Shown: positions 1-10,619, numbered from the stretch's first letter. The stretch: 64,000 nucleotides of DNA from Adiantum capillus-veneris (GCA_014529385.2 CM043964.1:133582420-133646419), one strand, 5' to 3'. Notes: generated from the letters alone by a model not told the origin. A program made the numbers and translations.

Positions 1-8
1 CAAACTGG

Positions 9-1554
9 TTGAGGGAGTATGATGATATGCTCCTAGAAGACCTTACGAATCTTCCACCACATAGAGAGGTAGATCATGATATTGAGACTATCCCTGGATG
101 TGAACCTATCTCAAAAAGACCTTATAAAATGTCACTTGCAGAAGCCATCGAACTCAAGGAACAACTTAGGCAACTCATTGAGCAAGGATTCATTCGACCC
201 AATACTTCTCCTTGGGGTGCACCAGTTCTTTTTCAGAAGAAGAAGGATGGAACCTTAAGGTTATGCATAGATTACCGTGGACTAAACCAGGTAACTCTCA
301 AGAACAAGTATCCAATTCCAAGGATCGACGAACTCTTAGACAGGCTCCACGGTGCCAAAATGTTTACAAAGATTGATCTAAGGTCAGGATATTACAAAAT
401 CAGGATCAAGGAATTAGATATCGCAAAGACGGCTTTCAACACTAGGTATGGGCACTACGAATTTACAGTAATGTCTTTTGGTCTAAAAAATGCTCCTGCA
501 AGCTTCAATCGACTTATGCAGGATATTTTCAGACCTTACCTGGATGATTTTGTCTTGGTTTTCTTTGATGACATTCTGATCTATTCTAAGGCGAGGCAGA
601 TCACGAAGAGCATGTTCACAAAGTACTTGATCTTCTTCGGGAACACCAACTTTACGCTAAAGAGAGCAAGTGCACTTTTTGCTCACCAAAGGTCAACTAT
701 CTTGGATTTGTCATATCGGCTAAAGGGATTTCAGTAGACCCAGACAAAGTCAAGGATATCGTTGATTGGCCTCAACCATCCACCGTCAGCGAAGTAAGAG
801 ATTTCTTGGAATAACAGGATGGTACAGGATTTTTGTCAAGGATTATGCACGTATTGCTGCATCTTTGACGGAACTCCTGAAGAAAGGAATGAGGATCGAA
901 TGGAAGACCAAGCACGAGTCTAGCTTTGCTAAGATAAAAGAATTCTTGGTCTCAGCTCCTATTTTAAAGCTTCCAGACTTCAGTAAAGAATTTGAAGTAG
1001 CGACAGATGCTAGCAAATTTTCTCTAGGCAGAGTTCTTACTCAAGAAGGAAGACCACTGGCGTATACTTCACAAAAGCTAAGGAATCATGAGAAGAATTA
1101 TCCTACTCATGATTTGGAACTTTTAGCAATTATTCATGCAATGAAGTTATGGAAACATTATCTTCTCGAGTGCAAGTTTCAGCTAGTTACAGACCACAAG
1201 AGCTTAAAATGGATTTTTACTCAACCTATTCTCAACATGCGACAGCGGCGATGGATAGAGCGATTACAGGAATATGACCTTGAAATAATGTATAGACCAG
1301 GGAAGGAAAACGCAGTCGCAGATGGTCTTAGCCAAAAATCCTTTCTCGGAGCTATCTCTATTCCAAATAACCCTATCTGGGATAGAATCAAAGAAGCATC
1401 TTTAGTAGATCCAGAATACCAGCGTATAGTATCACTAGTCCAGCAGAATAAGATGCATGAAGCTAAATATTACTCTCTTATGGGAGGATGTCTTTACTAC
1501 ATACATAGACTCTGTGTACCCAGAGATCTAGCCTTAAAGAAAGCCATTTTGTAA
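9..1554 (+). pseudogene. Reverse transcriptase-RNase H of gypsy remnant, frameshifted
   Basis: The RT palm is clear: [11 protein letters not shown] near residue 85, [11 protein letters not shown] near residue 155, and the catalytic F-F-D-D box at about 563-575 (family form YxDD, so the aromatic residue is Phe). Just after it, near 590, the frame shifts. The thumb reads in another frame ([15 protein letters not shown], then [13 protein letters not shown]). A second shift near 805-815 restores the frame of the 766-1554 open stretch. That stretch carries the RNase H: VATDASKFSLG (first catalytic Asp) near 1,000, YPTHDLELLAI (Glu) near 1,110 and VTDHKSLKW (Asp) near 1,190. It ends in the linker that precedes the integrase zinc finger. 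The shifts are seen directly; assignment to RT and RNase H is from conserved family motifs. Confidence 0.88.
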
Positions 1555-2418
1555 GAAGCACACGATAGCCCTACATCTGGACATCCAGGCTATGCTAAAA
1601 CTCTTCATGCTATCAGGAGGAGTTATTTTTTGTATGGAATGAAAGGAGACATACTTCACTATGTGAGGCAATGTCTTTCTTGTCAGCGGATAAAGGCCGA
1701 AAGGATCAAGTTACCAGGGCAAATTCATCTTGACATACCCTAGATGAAATGGGAATGCATTAGTATAAATTTTGTTACAGGATTACCTTCTACAGGAGGT
1801 TATGATTCTGTTTTTGTGGTTGTTGATATGCTCACAAAAGTGTCTTATCTAATACCCGTAAAGACAACCTTTACTGCTTCAGATGTTAGCCGGGTATTCA
1901 TCAAGGATATTTTTAGGCTACATGGTCTACCCAAGCGTATCGTCAGTGATAGCGATTCCAAGTTTACATCAAAGTTTTGGACTGCTCTTTTCCAATCTAT
2001 TGGGTCACAATTAGCTTTCAGTACAGCGTATCATCCGCAAACAGATGGGCAAATTGAAAGAGTTAATCAAGTCATCGAGGACATTCTCAGAGCCTATTGT
2101 TCGCAAGAACCAAAGAAGTGGTCACAATATCTACATTTGGTGGAGTATGCTTATAATTCTTCCGAACACAGAAGCATTGGAATGTCACCTTTCAAATCTC
2201 TTTATCGACAGGACTGTTTAGCACCACTGAACTTCTCAGATCCAACCATCAGGGTAGAAGCCTCTAAGAAGATGTTAGAAGATATGGAAGCTCAGACTAG
2301 AGCTATTCGCCAGAACATTCAGGCAACTCAGGATAGGCAGAAGCACTATGCAGATAAGAACCCTTCGGAAAGAACTTTCAAAGAAGAGTCCAACCAAAGA
2401 AAAGTAACTTATCACTAG
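1555..2418 (+). pseudogene. Integrase of gypsy remnant, two stops and a lost active-site Asp
   Basis: After a TAA at 1,552-1,554 the same frame continues as an HHCC zinc finger (EAHDSPTSGHPG, then CLSCQ near 1,675-1,686). A TAG at 1,741-1,743 follows, and then the catalytic core. The first catalytic Asp of the D,D-35-E triad is replaced: the sequence reads ISINFVTGLP where the family has Asp before FVTGLP. The second Asp (IVSDSDSKF) and the Glu (QTDGQIERVNQ) are kept. The reading frame loses similarity to integrase C-terminal domains after about 2,350. Two stops plus the Asp-to-Asn change make an active product very unlikely. Confidence 0.88.
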
Positions 2419-2825
2419 GCAGATATAAGAAGCTGCTAAATATGGCAGGTACTCGGGCCAGTACGCCTTACTTAGGGCTTGGTATAGCAATTTTCGGCAT
2501 CAAATTCCGACTCGTATGACCCGTTTTAGCCTAAAATCAATTTTTTCCAAAATTGTCCGGGGAGGCACCGGGGGCTTGAGGCTGTGTGGGAGCAGGTTCC
2601 AGGCCACTCCAGGTCAGATTTAGTTGCTAGGGGGTGCCTTTTGTCCTTGTGGGATTCTTGGGAGAGTTTCCAAGCTTTCAACTAAGTGTGAGAGCCAGTT
2701 AACCAAGCCAACTAGACACTTGGTGGGCAGGCAACTGGACTTGCCATGCTTAACTGGAGTAGCTCCCAGATGCAAATAGCAAGCAGGTTTGATTTTCAAC
2801 TTGAGCAGGCCTATTTAAAGGTGTG

Positions 2826-2905
<80 letters not shown>

Positions 2906-2925
2906 CTCACACACACACACACACC
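2826..2925. repeat. (CA)n microsatellite
   Basis: Nearly pure CA dinucleotide tract of about 100 bp with a few interruptions (TATACA near 2,888, CTCA near 2,906). His-Thr-type open frames across it are artefacts of the repeat. Confidence 0.97.
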
Positions 2926-3746
2926 TTGGGGAGGTGTTGCGGGTACACACACAGTTTTGAAGCAGAAGCAAGGAGGGAGGTGCTGCCGAAATTCTCATCT
3001 TGAGGATTCATTGGATCAAAAAAATCAGAGTATTCTCAGCCTCTAATCACGGTAATTATGGTTTAATTTCGGCTCTTCTTAATTCTCATCATTATTCTCC
3101 CATATTCCTCGTCTACTATGCCTACTTTCAGCTATAATTCCCAATAGCTGCTCTCTAAGTTTACATAGCTATACTCCATTACATAATCATCATTCAATTA
3201 GCTAATTTATGCAGCCATTCATCATTCTTAATCACTAATTAATACATGATTAGGATAGATTCTCTCTCTAGGCAGCATAGTAATAAATTGTCAACCGGTA
3301 ATAATGTAGATTTGACGGAATTCATTCTTTTACCGTCCAATAGTATTGTAATTAAATTAGACTCAATCTTCTCCCACATTAAGATGTGATTAAGGCTAAA
3401 TTTAATCCGTCATTAGGCCATTAAGAAGAGAATTTTCTATCACACATGCCTGCGGTAATTCTGCATCTTCAAATTGCACTAGGAAAGTGATTGAGCTTGC
3501 TTACTTCCTCTCTCTTGTAAATCAATTAGTAAAATTCTAAATTTTTTAATCATCTAAGCCAAGTGATTAACCAGTTCCCATAGGGCAAGTAAAGAACTAC
3601 CCATAAAATTGCTAGGTCTCGAAGGAAAAATCTAATCTCTTGCATAAGGAGGACTCTTAATGATTCTAATCTGCCAATTGGTTTGTTATGATGCTCTCGG
3701 ACCTTAGCTTTTTCCTTCAAGTTTATCATTTAAAGTAGTGAGTAAA

Positions 3747-3888
3747 ATGGCCCCGGTTAAGAGAACTCGCTTTGGTGGTGCCGAAAACCGCGAGGCAGGA
3801 AAGATCAATGTGAACGGAAAGGGAAAAGCTCCCATGGACGAACAAAAAACCGGCCATCTCACGGGCCATTGACAAAGAAATGGAAGAG
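3747..3888 (+). pseudogene. Possible isolated first exon, frameshifted
   Basis: An ATG at 3,747 opens a basic, Gly/Lys-rich stretch (MAPVKRTRFGGAE, then GKGKAP) that stops at TGA after about 42 codons. In a shifted frame the same block continues to a good donor site, with exon end GAAGAG and intron start GTAGGT at 3,889. It looks like a broken nuclear-protein N-terminal exon lying 1.2 kb upstream of the methyltransferase-type pseudogene, so it could be that gene's first exon. The link is inference only; the composition and donor site are what is visible. Confidence 0.25.
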
Positions 3889-4180
3889 GTAGGTCATAAT
3901 TTCATTCAAGTTGTTTAATTTAACATTGCACACGTTTAGTTAGGAATGAACATATCCTCAAACATGTTGGAGAAATCGGACGGAAACCTCGGCATTGAAT
4001 TCATTTGTACATTAAAGTCTAAAGTAGCAAAGAAATAATTGATGGGTATGATGTTTGCAATAGGAAAGAATGTCTACTAGGAAAAATTTAGCTCGACATG
4101 TTCATTCTATTTCCAATGTTGAATCAGTCCCGACCCCCCTACTGATCACAGGGGGCACAGTTCCTCGTTAAGGGCTCTTG

Positions 4181-4293
4181 AATCCACGACTTTCTTTCTA
4201 TGTGGTGGATACCCACGACTTGCTTTCTATGCGATGGGAACCCACATCTTGCTTTCTATGCGGTGGGAATGTCCATGTCGTGCTTTCTATGCG
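4181..4293. repeat. Four-copy 27-bp minisatellite, each unit a stem-loop
   Basis: Four tandem units share the core CTTTCTATGCGGTGG. Each unit starts and ends with complementary arms: ATCCAC/GTGGAT, CCCA/TGGG, CCCAC/GTGGG and TGTCCA/TGGACA. The arms differ between units but remain complementary within each unit. The array lies just upstream of a candidate polypurine tract, so it may be in the 3' leader of an LTR element. Confidence 0.75.
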
Positions 4294-4350
4294 GTGGACA
4301 TACTTAGTTGTATGGGCAGCTAGGCGACAACGAGAGGAGTAAACTCTCGC

Positions 4351-4361
4351 TGGAGGGGGGA
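4351..4361 (+). other. Candidate polypurine tract and LTR start
   Basis: TGGAGGGGGGA is followed directly by TGTTGTACC at 4,362. This matches the plant LTR-retrotransposon pattern of a purine tract abutting the TG of a 3' LTR. A small hairpin (CGAGAG/CTCTCG) precedes it at about 4,331-4,349. No second copy of the putative LTR was found in the window. Confidence 0.4.
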
Positions 4362-4952
4362 TGTTGTACCTCCAAAACATTGAAATTTTAATGAATAATT
4401 TTGAGTAGAATTTTTACTAGAATATTGTCTTGGTGCCGTTTTGGAATATTGGTTGAAGGGCTGTCTTAACGAGCATTGTGATTCGAAATCTAATCAAGGA
4501 ATGTTTATGTTGAACAAATATTGTGATAGTAATTAGGACACACAAGGAAGTGTGAGTGTGGGGGTGGAAAGTGGGGCCTTGGATCAGGTTGCCAACGCCT
4601 ATGAGAAGGGTGGTCCCGATTGGTCGGGAACTCTGTCCCCGATACTAGTAATACTCATTCACCCTAGAGTGGTGAAGTCTCGAGTGTACGTGCCTCTGAA
4701 ACATGGGGAAAAAGGCACTCAAGGGTTCTCTCCTCTTGGAAGGTGGGTCTTAGGATCGCTAGATAGTTTAAGTACGCTTCCCCTGCGAGGTGGAGCTAGA
4801 TCTCCTTGCTAGTAGGCTCCAACTCGACTCACTTTGTGATGAGAGATCGTCCGCTAGTTGAACCCTGAACCATTTTTTTTGCTTCCGCTATAGATCTAGT
4901 GGCCACAGGTTCACCATCAGATCCGCCGTTGGATACGACGGGGTGGGGACCT
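4362..4952. other. No gene seen; possible LTR sequence
   Basis: The segment has no recognisable protein similarity. An 86-codon open stretch at 4,552-4,812 has no family features. It could be the body of an LTR beginning at 4,362, but no TG...CA end or partner copy could be fixed. Confidence 0.4.
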
Positions 4953-7808
4953 CATAGAGGTAGAGCTTGCTTGTGAGAAGAAGGCATCTAAAGGGAGTTG
5001 GTACAACGCTCCTGCTCTTTTATTGGCAATGCTCATATGGAAGGTATATTTTTTTGCCTTAAAGTACACTTTTTATGTAATTTCTAAAGCTTGACATTAT
5101 TTTGTAAAATCCTACTTTTTTTTCATTTGCTCTACAAAAGGAAGACTTTGACTTGTCTCTTATCAAAGAGATGCAAGAGATCAATGATCCCTCGATTTCA
5201 CTGCTAGAAAAGGAAATGGTTGCTCGAGGAAGAGTAGAAAAAATATTCAAAGAAAGAGCTTATAAGGTAAACACTTTCTCTTCTCACCATTCATGTTTGA
5301 ATTTCTACAAAATTGTAAGTTGACATGTCATTTGAATTTGATTTATTGGATTGAAAAATTGATTTGATTTGATCTCATGCTAATGCAACATAGATGTTGG
5401 CCATTACCAACCCTTCCAATGGCCAGGGGTTCTTCTCTTTGTTATTTAACTTCAATTGGATAAGAGAAAAGGATCAAGTGGGCCTTACAAGAGACAAGGT
5501 CCACTCTTTGGCAACTTCTAAAATATCACCGGAGAGGTAATAATTTTTGGATTAAAAATACACATGAAATCATCAAATGAATCAATGCATTTATGGTTTG
5601 TTTATTGTTTGCTCTATAGGAAAAAGAAAATATTTCACTCTTTGATGCATTTCCGTATAGATGATGTTACTTCTGAGCGCTATATTAGTGCAATGAAATT
5701 TAGAATGTACTTGTGCAAAGAGTGGTATTGGGGACGTATCTTGAAGCAATTCTTGGGGATCAAAGGGAAAATGGTTGAAGAAATTCCGAAGGGCTTTGAA
5801 GCATGGTTTCATCACCAATTGAGGGACCACATTGATAAAGCTTTTGTGGAGCTTTGGAGTAAGCTCAACACAAAAGAATCGGATGAAAAATTTCCAGAGC
5901 TTATGGAATCTTCGAGGAGAGTATTATTCAGGTAATACAATTGATATCTTTATGGTTGTTATTCTATTTTGTATCTAGAGTTTGTATAATAAATAAGTCA
6001 CTTAGGAAAGGAGCTCAAATAAATTTAACTGCATTTTATGTAGATGGCTAATTCAGCTTTACGATCAAACTTTGTTGGAGAAGTTGCCAATTGTTGTTGA
6101 AAGTTGGAGGGACCTCTCTTGTGAGGAGTGTATGTATCCACTATGGATGAGAAATTATGGTTTGATTGCTTGGGAAATTGAGTATTGCCCTTGGTGGCTA
6201 GATTACACTCGAGGCACCTACTCACGTGATGAAGGGAACTTATATAAAGTTTATTTTTTGGCATTTATAAAAACTAAAAAATTGTTAAAGTGCTCATACA
6301 ATTTAGATTATGTTTGTGAGAAACATATTTTTGTTTGCTTTAGAGCACGTTCTTGAAAGAAATGAAAATGGTATTGAGGAGATTGGCTTAGCTTCCAAGA
6401 AAGCCACCTCTTCAAAAAGAGTAAACAATAGTACAATCTCCTCTATAAAGAAACGATTGGATTTTGTTAGATCCAAGAAGCCCAAGAAGTCTCCCAAAAA
6501 TTACAAAAAAGATGCTCAAGGCTCCATAGGTAAACTTGCTTGTAAAGATATCTAGCTATCACTTTCTTTCTACTCAAGAATTCTTGATGAAATATTTTAT
6601 TTTTTGATTATGCAGTGCCTTCCATAGATTGCGATGTGACCATTATTGGCAACATGCTAGATGTTTACAAAATTTCTCTCAATGATGAGAAATGGTAAAC
6701 ACATGTGAGAAGAAAGACTAACTATGTGTGGTGTGTGTTGTGAATGTTTGAAATACATGTATTTGATCGTATGCAGGATCTTGGATTTTCTTCATTCAGC
6801 CCATGTTGATGGGAAAAAGAGCAATGAAGTGGCCTCTCTTTTGTTTGCGGATTTTCCAAAAAAATTTAAAGTTGAAATTTTTTCGGAGAACGAGGTATGC
6901 ATTCTTCAAATCCACAATGGACAGTCTATGATAGTTTTGGAACTTTAATTAAATTAACAATGTGTATTATTTAGGTCCCTCCATGGAAACAATTCTTTCA
7001 TAAATTAAGTAAAAAAGTGGCCATAATTCTTCAAAGTATGTGGCAGACAATGGGTGGAACGTCACCTTAAGCTCCACTGATCACTTTGGCATTGTGTATA
7101 GCAATGCCATCGAGATGGGATTCAAAATGATGCACACCATCCTTGTTTTGATCCCCGATGGTTATGTGCGAAAGACCATTGAGATTGAGAGAGTAAGTAA
7201 ATTTATTTGTTGATTGAAAATCATGCTCGTAGTTTTCTTCAATTAGATCACATTCTAATTGTAATTTGTAGGTGGAAACACTATTGCTAAGATTGTTTTA
7301 TCACAAGGGTCAACGTCCTATCTACGATCGACGAGATGGAGAGAGCGTGGACAACAACTCTTTTGATGCCAAGTCCGGAATACTGGTGGAGCACGCCGAC
7401 GGAGAGTACATTGGAGGACACGCTCTTAGAGGTGCCGCCGAGTGTAGCCTTGACTTTTTTTGGTAAGAATATATGCTTTCTACTATGCGTTATTGGACTA
7501 TGTTACATAAAGTAAAAATGAGCATTTTTTTTTCTCTTTTTAGCTGGCTTGTGCGGACATTTACTGCGGAGCACACCTACATTGTTGATATGTTTTCTGG
7601 ATGTGGTGGCTTGGGCAATGTTTGCGCTGAGTTGTCTAGACACTGTCTCTGCATAGATAGTGATCCAGAGGTCTTCCAGCAACATCTTTCATGCTTCAAG
7701 GCTCCATGTGTACGTGCTATTCCAGCAGTTGATGCAGATAGCAATGAGGATACTGACTGGCAACAATATGAGCCCGGATCACACTGCCCTAGATTGACAT
7801 CAACATTG
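4953..7808 (+). pseudogene. Intron-containing methyltransferase-type pseudogene (C-terminal half of a ParB-like/MTase family)
   Basis: Eleven exon-like blocks with mostly GT...AG boundaries can be read in order: 4,953-5,043, 5,141-5,266, 5,394-5,536, 5,620-5,931, 6,044-6,248, 6,344-6,529, 6,616-6,694, 6,777-6,894, 6,975-7,192, 7,272-7,462 and 7,544-7,808. The fourth encodes a Trp/Phe-rich helical region (MYLCKEWYWGRILKQF). The sixth ends in a Lys-rich, nuclear-signal-like segment (KKPKKSPKNYKK). The last carries IVDMFSGCGGLG followed by CIDSDPEVF, matching motif I plus the acidic residue after strand 2 of SAM-dependent methyltransferases. A frameshift around 7,020 breaks the ninth block. The first block starts abruptly in mid-exon and matches the last exon of the 58.6-59.8 kb locus. 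The downstream catalytic motifs of a methyltransferase are not seen, so the gene is truncated at both ends. Methyltransferase class is uncertain: the spacing resembles N6/N4 DNA methylases, while the FSGCGG box also resembles C5 enzymes. Confidence 0.6.
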
Positions 7809-8039
7809 GTATTATCTATCATTTTTTCTATTTTGTGATTTTTATGGAACGACGTGTGACCATGGTGTTTGGGTGCCACTTTTTTTGTATTATTGAAGAC
7901 ATGTTGTTGGTGTTGATCATCCTTATCAATTCAACCATGATTTCATATTTATTATGCTAGATAGAAGTTAGTTGAGAGCTTTGGATTTACCAAAGTAATA
8001 TACCAACACATGTTTTTTTGTGTATGTAATTTCTTCTTC
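7809..8039. other. No gene seen, AT-rich
   Basis: Sequence after the GTATTA donor at 7,809. It may be the beginning of the next intron of the methyltransferase-type pseudogene. No later exon was recognised. Confidence 0.4.
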
Positions 8040-8770
8040 CCGTGAGCATTGGCTGCTGCACGGAAGCAAGTATGGAATGGAGATTTTTTTTGTTTGAATT
8101 TTCATGCCGTTATGCTGCTAAAATTTTGATTGCTTGTGAATATAATCATGATTTTTCTTCATGTTTGGAAACATAATCATGGTTTCATGTATACACAAAA
8201 GTTAGGCAAGCTTCACAGAAGCAAGTATGGAATGGGAATTTCTTTTGTTTGAATTTTCACGCAGTTATGCTGCCGAAATTTTAATTGCTTGTGAATATAA
8301 TCATGCTTTTTGTTCATGTTTAGAAACATAATCATGGTTTCATGTATACACAAAAGTTAGGCAAGCTTCATGGAAGCAAGTATACAATGGGAAATTTTTT
8401 TGTTTGAATTTTCACACCGTTATGCTGCCAAAATTTTGATTACTTGTGAATATAATCATGCTTTTTGTTCATGTTTAGAAACATAATCATGGTTTCATGT
8501 ATACACAAAAGTTAGGCAAGCTTCACGAAAGCAAGTATAGAATGGAAAATTTTTTTGTTTGAATTTTCACGCCGTTATTTTGCCAAAATTTTGACAGAAT
8601 TGTGAGTATAATCATGTTTTTTGTTCATGTTTGGAAGCATAATCATGGTTTTATGTATACAAAGCTTAACGAAAGTTAGGCAAGCTTTCACGGAAGCAAG
8701 TATGGAATGGGTTTTTGTTTTATTTTCACGTGGTTATGCTGTCAAAATTTTGATTGCTTATCAGTATTTC
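8040..8770. repeat. Tandem ~155-bp repeats, about five copies
   Basis: The landmark GGAAGCAAGTATGGAATGG or a close variant recurs at about 8,060, 8,215, 8,370, 8,524 and 8,691. Each time it is followed by a T-run, TTTGAATTTTCACGCCGTTATGC-type sequence and a TAATCATG-rich segment. Copies differ by scattered substitutions and small indels. A partial copy of the same core (GTCGTTATGCTGCCAAAAT) occurs at about 58,385-58,445, upstream of the related gene half. This suggests the repeat belongs to that gene family's non-coding sequence. Confidence 0.85.
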
Positions 8771-8789
8771 TTTACACTGTCGGTCTAAG

Positions 8790-8862
8790 AATATATATAT
8801 ATATATAATATTTATATTATATATATATAATATCTTTTTATTTATTTATTTATTTATTTATA
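8790..8862. repeat. (AT)n and (TTTA)n low-complexity tract
   Basis: Alternating AT followed by about seven TTTA units. No regulatory meaning can be assigned. Confidence 0.9.
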
Positions 8863-9004
8863 TGTGTGTGTTTATGTACGTAAGCAGTTCTTCAACTCGG
8901 TAAAGTGTTTTTAAGTACTTGTTTATACAATATATACAGTTATTTATATGTGTGTATTTATGTACGTAAGCAGTTCTTCAACTCAGTAAAGTGTTCTTAA
9001 TTAC
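8861..9004. repeat. 85-bp tandem duplication
   Basis: ATATGTGTGT...TATGTACGTAAGCAGTTC occurs from 8,861 and again from 8,946, with a few substitutions. The second copy is shorter. Confidence 0.8.
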
Positions 9005-9539
9005 TATTTTATCTGCAAGAGTCTATGCGTGTATCATTACTTTGAGGTCTCTGTCCAAACAAGTACAACCATCAATATTTTTTAGATTCCTAGTTTCAAA
9101 TTGGCTAATTAGGCATTCATACTTGTTTGCAACAACACCTACATGGACAGGAAACAACACTCTACTAAAAGTAGGGTAGATACTAAAGACATGCTCATCT
9201 TTTTCTTGAATTATATAAAAAACTCACATAGATTTTCTTTATGTTGTGGCTTTCAAACAGCATGTAGTTACATTTGGCGGTTCAGTTTAGCTAGAAGATA
9301 TCAACAATACCCTAAGCTATGACAGATCTTGAAGATGTGTTAGTGGACCAGGTCGATTAAAAGTCTCACAGCTACTTCAATAATAATAAGTCAGACAGAG
9401 GGAGGGGACCATCCCAAACCTTGACATATGAATTATTCTCGCCAAGGCACTGAAGAGTGGAACACCATCATATAGTTAAAATAAGCATCATATAATTAAA
9501 ATAAGTTGTTTACATGAATAGGTAAGGAATCAAACCTGC

Positions 9540-9559
9540 ACACACACACACACACACAC
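9540..9559. repeat. (CA)n microsatellite
   Basis: Short, pure CA tract of about 20 bp in AT-rich sequence. Confidence 0.9.
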
Positions 9560-9751
9560 GGTACAACTTGCATCACACTAGTACAATTTATCATGTGCTA
9601 GTGTATATTTATTTAAATATCTTAATTAGTGCATAATTATTTAAATCTTGCCTCAATCTTCTACCACATTAGAGCCAGAGATGTCGACCAGGTTGATTGT
9701 GCGTTTGCAGACAAGAAAATGGTCAATCTTCGCCTGTAAAGCGGCCCTCCA

Positions 9752-9825
9752 AGAGCTATCTATGTACCCCCATGTCTCCCACTTTCCCAGAGCTATCTAT
9801 GTAACCCCATGTCTCCCACTTTCCC
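9752..9825. repeat. 37-bp perfect-type tandem duplication
   Basis: AGAGCTATCTATGTA...CTTTCCC is repeated head-to-tail (9,752-9,788 and 9,789-9,825) with about one mismatch. It duplicates the C-terminal end of the minus-strand open frame listed here. Confidence 0.9.
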
Positions 9826-10049
9826 AAAGCTTCTCGCATTGTCTCAAATCCATCATTGAGTTCTTGGTCTCCGGTGTTGCGAGCGTGATTAAGGTGGTTG
9901 AACATCGAGATCGCCTTGTTTGTGTCACACTCTCTCTGTGTAAACATCTTCTTTTCTTCAAGGGGTGGTGCGTTGGGGGGGAGTTTGTGAAGCTCTTCAT
10001 GGATTTTTCCAACTACCTCATTACCAGTAGTTGCATATCCCTTAGGCAT
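9756..10049 (-). CDS. Hypothetical 97-residue open frame, possible exon
   Basis: The minus-strand frame has ordinary protein composition (EELHKLPPNAPPLEEKKMF, then NHARNTGDQELNDGFE), unlike nearby simple-sequence frames. Its C-terminal part lies on the 37-bp duplication, so KWETWG- and KVGDMG-type peptides follow each other. I recognise no family. Because the flanks are non-coding and no splice context is convincing, it may be an exon remnant of a transposable element or chance. Confidence 0.25.
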   Translation of the reverse strand: MPKGYATTGNEVVGKIHEELHKLPPNAPPLEEKKMFTQRECDTNKAISMFNHLNHARNTGDQELNDGFETMREALGKWETWGYIDSSGKVGDMGVHR

Positions 10050-10245
10050 TGTATAAGTACAGGGAAAATGAAAAAATCTCTCTTGATTAGCACCTCCGAT
10101 TCACTTGTGCTGCATATGTTGCTTGCCTTGTAACATTTATATAGGCTGAAGCAGCATGCTCTCAAAAAGCATTGATAGTGATGGAAGAGTGGCATGTGTT
10201 AGTGACATGAGGGGTCCCACTTCTCAAAAAGTATATGCTAACTGC

Positions 10246-10557
10246 TAAAGTGGAGCGTGCAATAATATATGCATGATTTGTCAATATGAATATTATGCCC
10301 CTATGAATATTATAATCGTCTACTAGTCCACCACTAACTTTTAAAGTGGAGCGTGCAAAAAAATATGCATGATTTGTCACTACGATTATTATTCCCCTAT
10401 AAAATTTATAAGCATCTAATAGTGCAATGAGTAGCCACCATTAACTGCCTCTCTAAGGGCTCGAGAAACACTATGATTATTATTCCCCTATGAATATTAT
10501 AAGCATATAATAGTGCAATGAGTAACCACCACTAACTGCCTCTCTAAGGGCTCGGAA
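10246..10557. repeat. Two adjacent tandem duplications (96 and 91 bp)
   Basis: TAAAGTGGAGCGTGCAA recurs at 10,246 and 10,342. ATTATTATTCCCCTAT...GCCTCTCTAAGGGCTCG recurs from 10,381 and from 10,472. Copies are about 85-95% identical by eye. No gene overlaps them. Confidence 0.8.
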
Positions 10558-10619
10558 AACATTATTTGTGGACCCGGCTTTGGAACCTTTTCACACGCAT
10601 ATGAACAAGCAAACTCTCT

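Larger units (their letters stand above)
1..2420 (+). mobile_element. Ty3/gypsy chromovirus-like pol remnant
   Basis: This is the 3' part of a gypsy-type retrotransposon entering from the left edge of the window. Reverse transcriptase, RNase H and integrase follow in the usual Ty3/gypsy order on the plus strand. The gag and protease would lie outside the window. At least two frameshifts in RT/RNase H and two stops in integrase make it inactive. Coding similarity stops near 2,390, before the integrase tail is complete, so it is also truncated at the 3' side. The sequence style (YKM/WGAPVLF region, VDMLTK integrase core) resembles plant chromoviruses, but no chromodomain is seen. Confidence 0.9.
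2421..4180. other. No convincing gene; possible old LTR at 2.46-3.0 kb
   Basis: I see no coding sequence apart from one weak exon-like block near 3.75 kb (listed separately). The stretch from about 2,460 to 3,010 has features of a retrotransposon LTR or leader: GC-rich purine blocks, a TATA-like TATTTAAA at 2,812-2,819, then a CA tract. I could not find its partner LTR in the window, so the idea is untested. From about 3,010 to 3,740 the sequence is AT-rich with many TAAT-type words and no other signal. Confidence 0.4.

Noticed and set aside
2746-3003. 85-codon His/Thr-rich open frame
   Set aside because: It is a translation of the CA microsatellite; no start context, splice or family support.
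4552-4812. 86-codon open frame
   Set aside because: No recognisable features, and it lies in a probable LTR; low-information composition.
4953-7808. Bacterial or phage contamination as source of the methyltransferase motif
   Set aside because: The coding blocks are separated by AT-rich introns with GT/AG borders, and a second spliced copy lies 50 kb away in the same repeat environment.
8040-8770. Possible CRISPR-like array
   Set aside because: Units are about 155 bp, contiguous and diverged, with no constant short repeat and variable spacer pattern; the genome is clearly a plant's.
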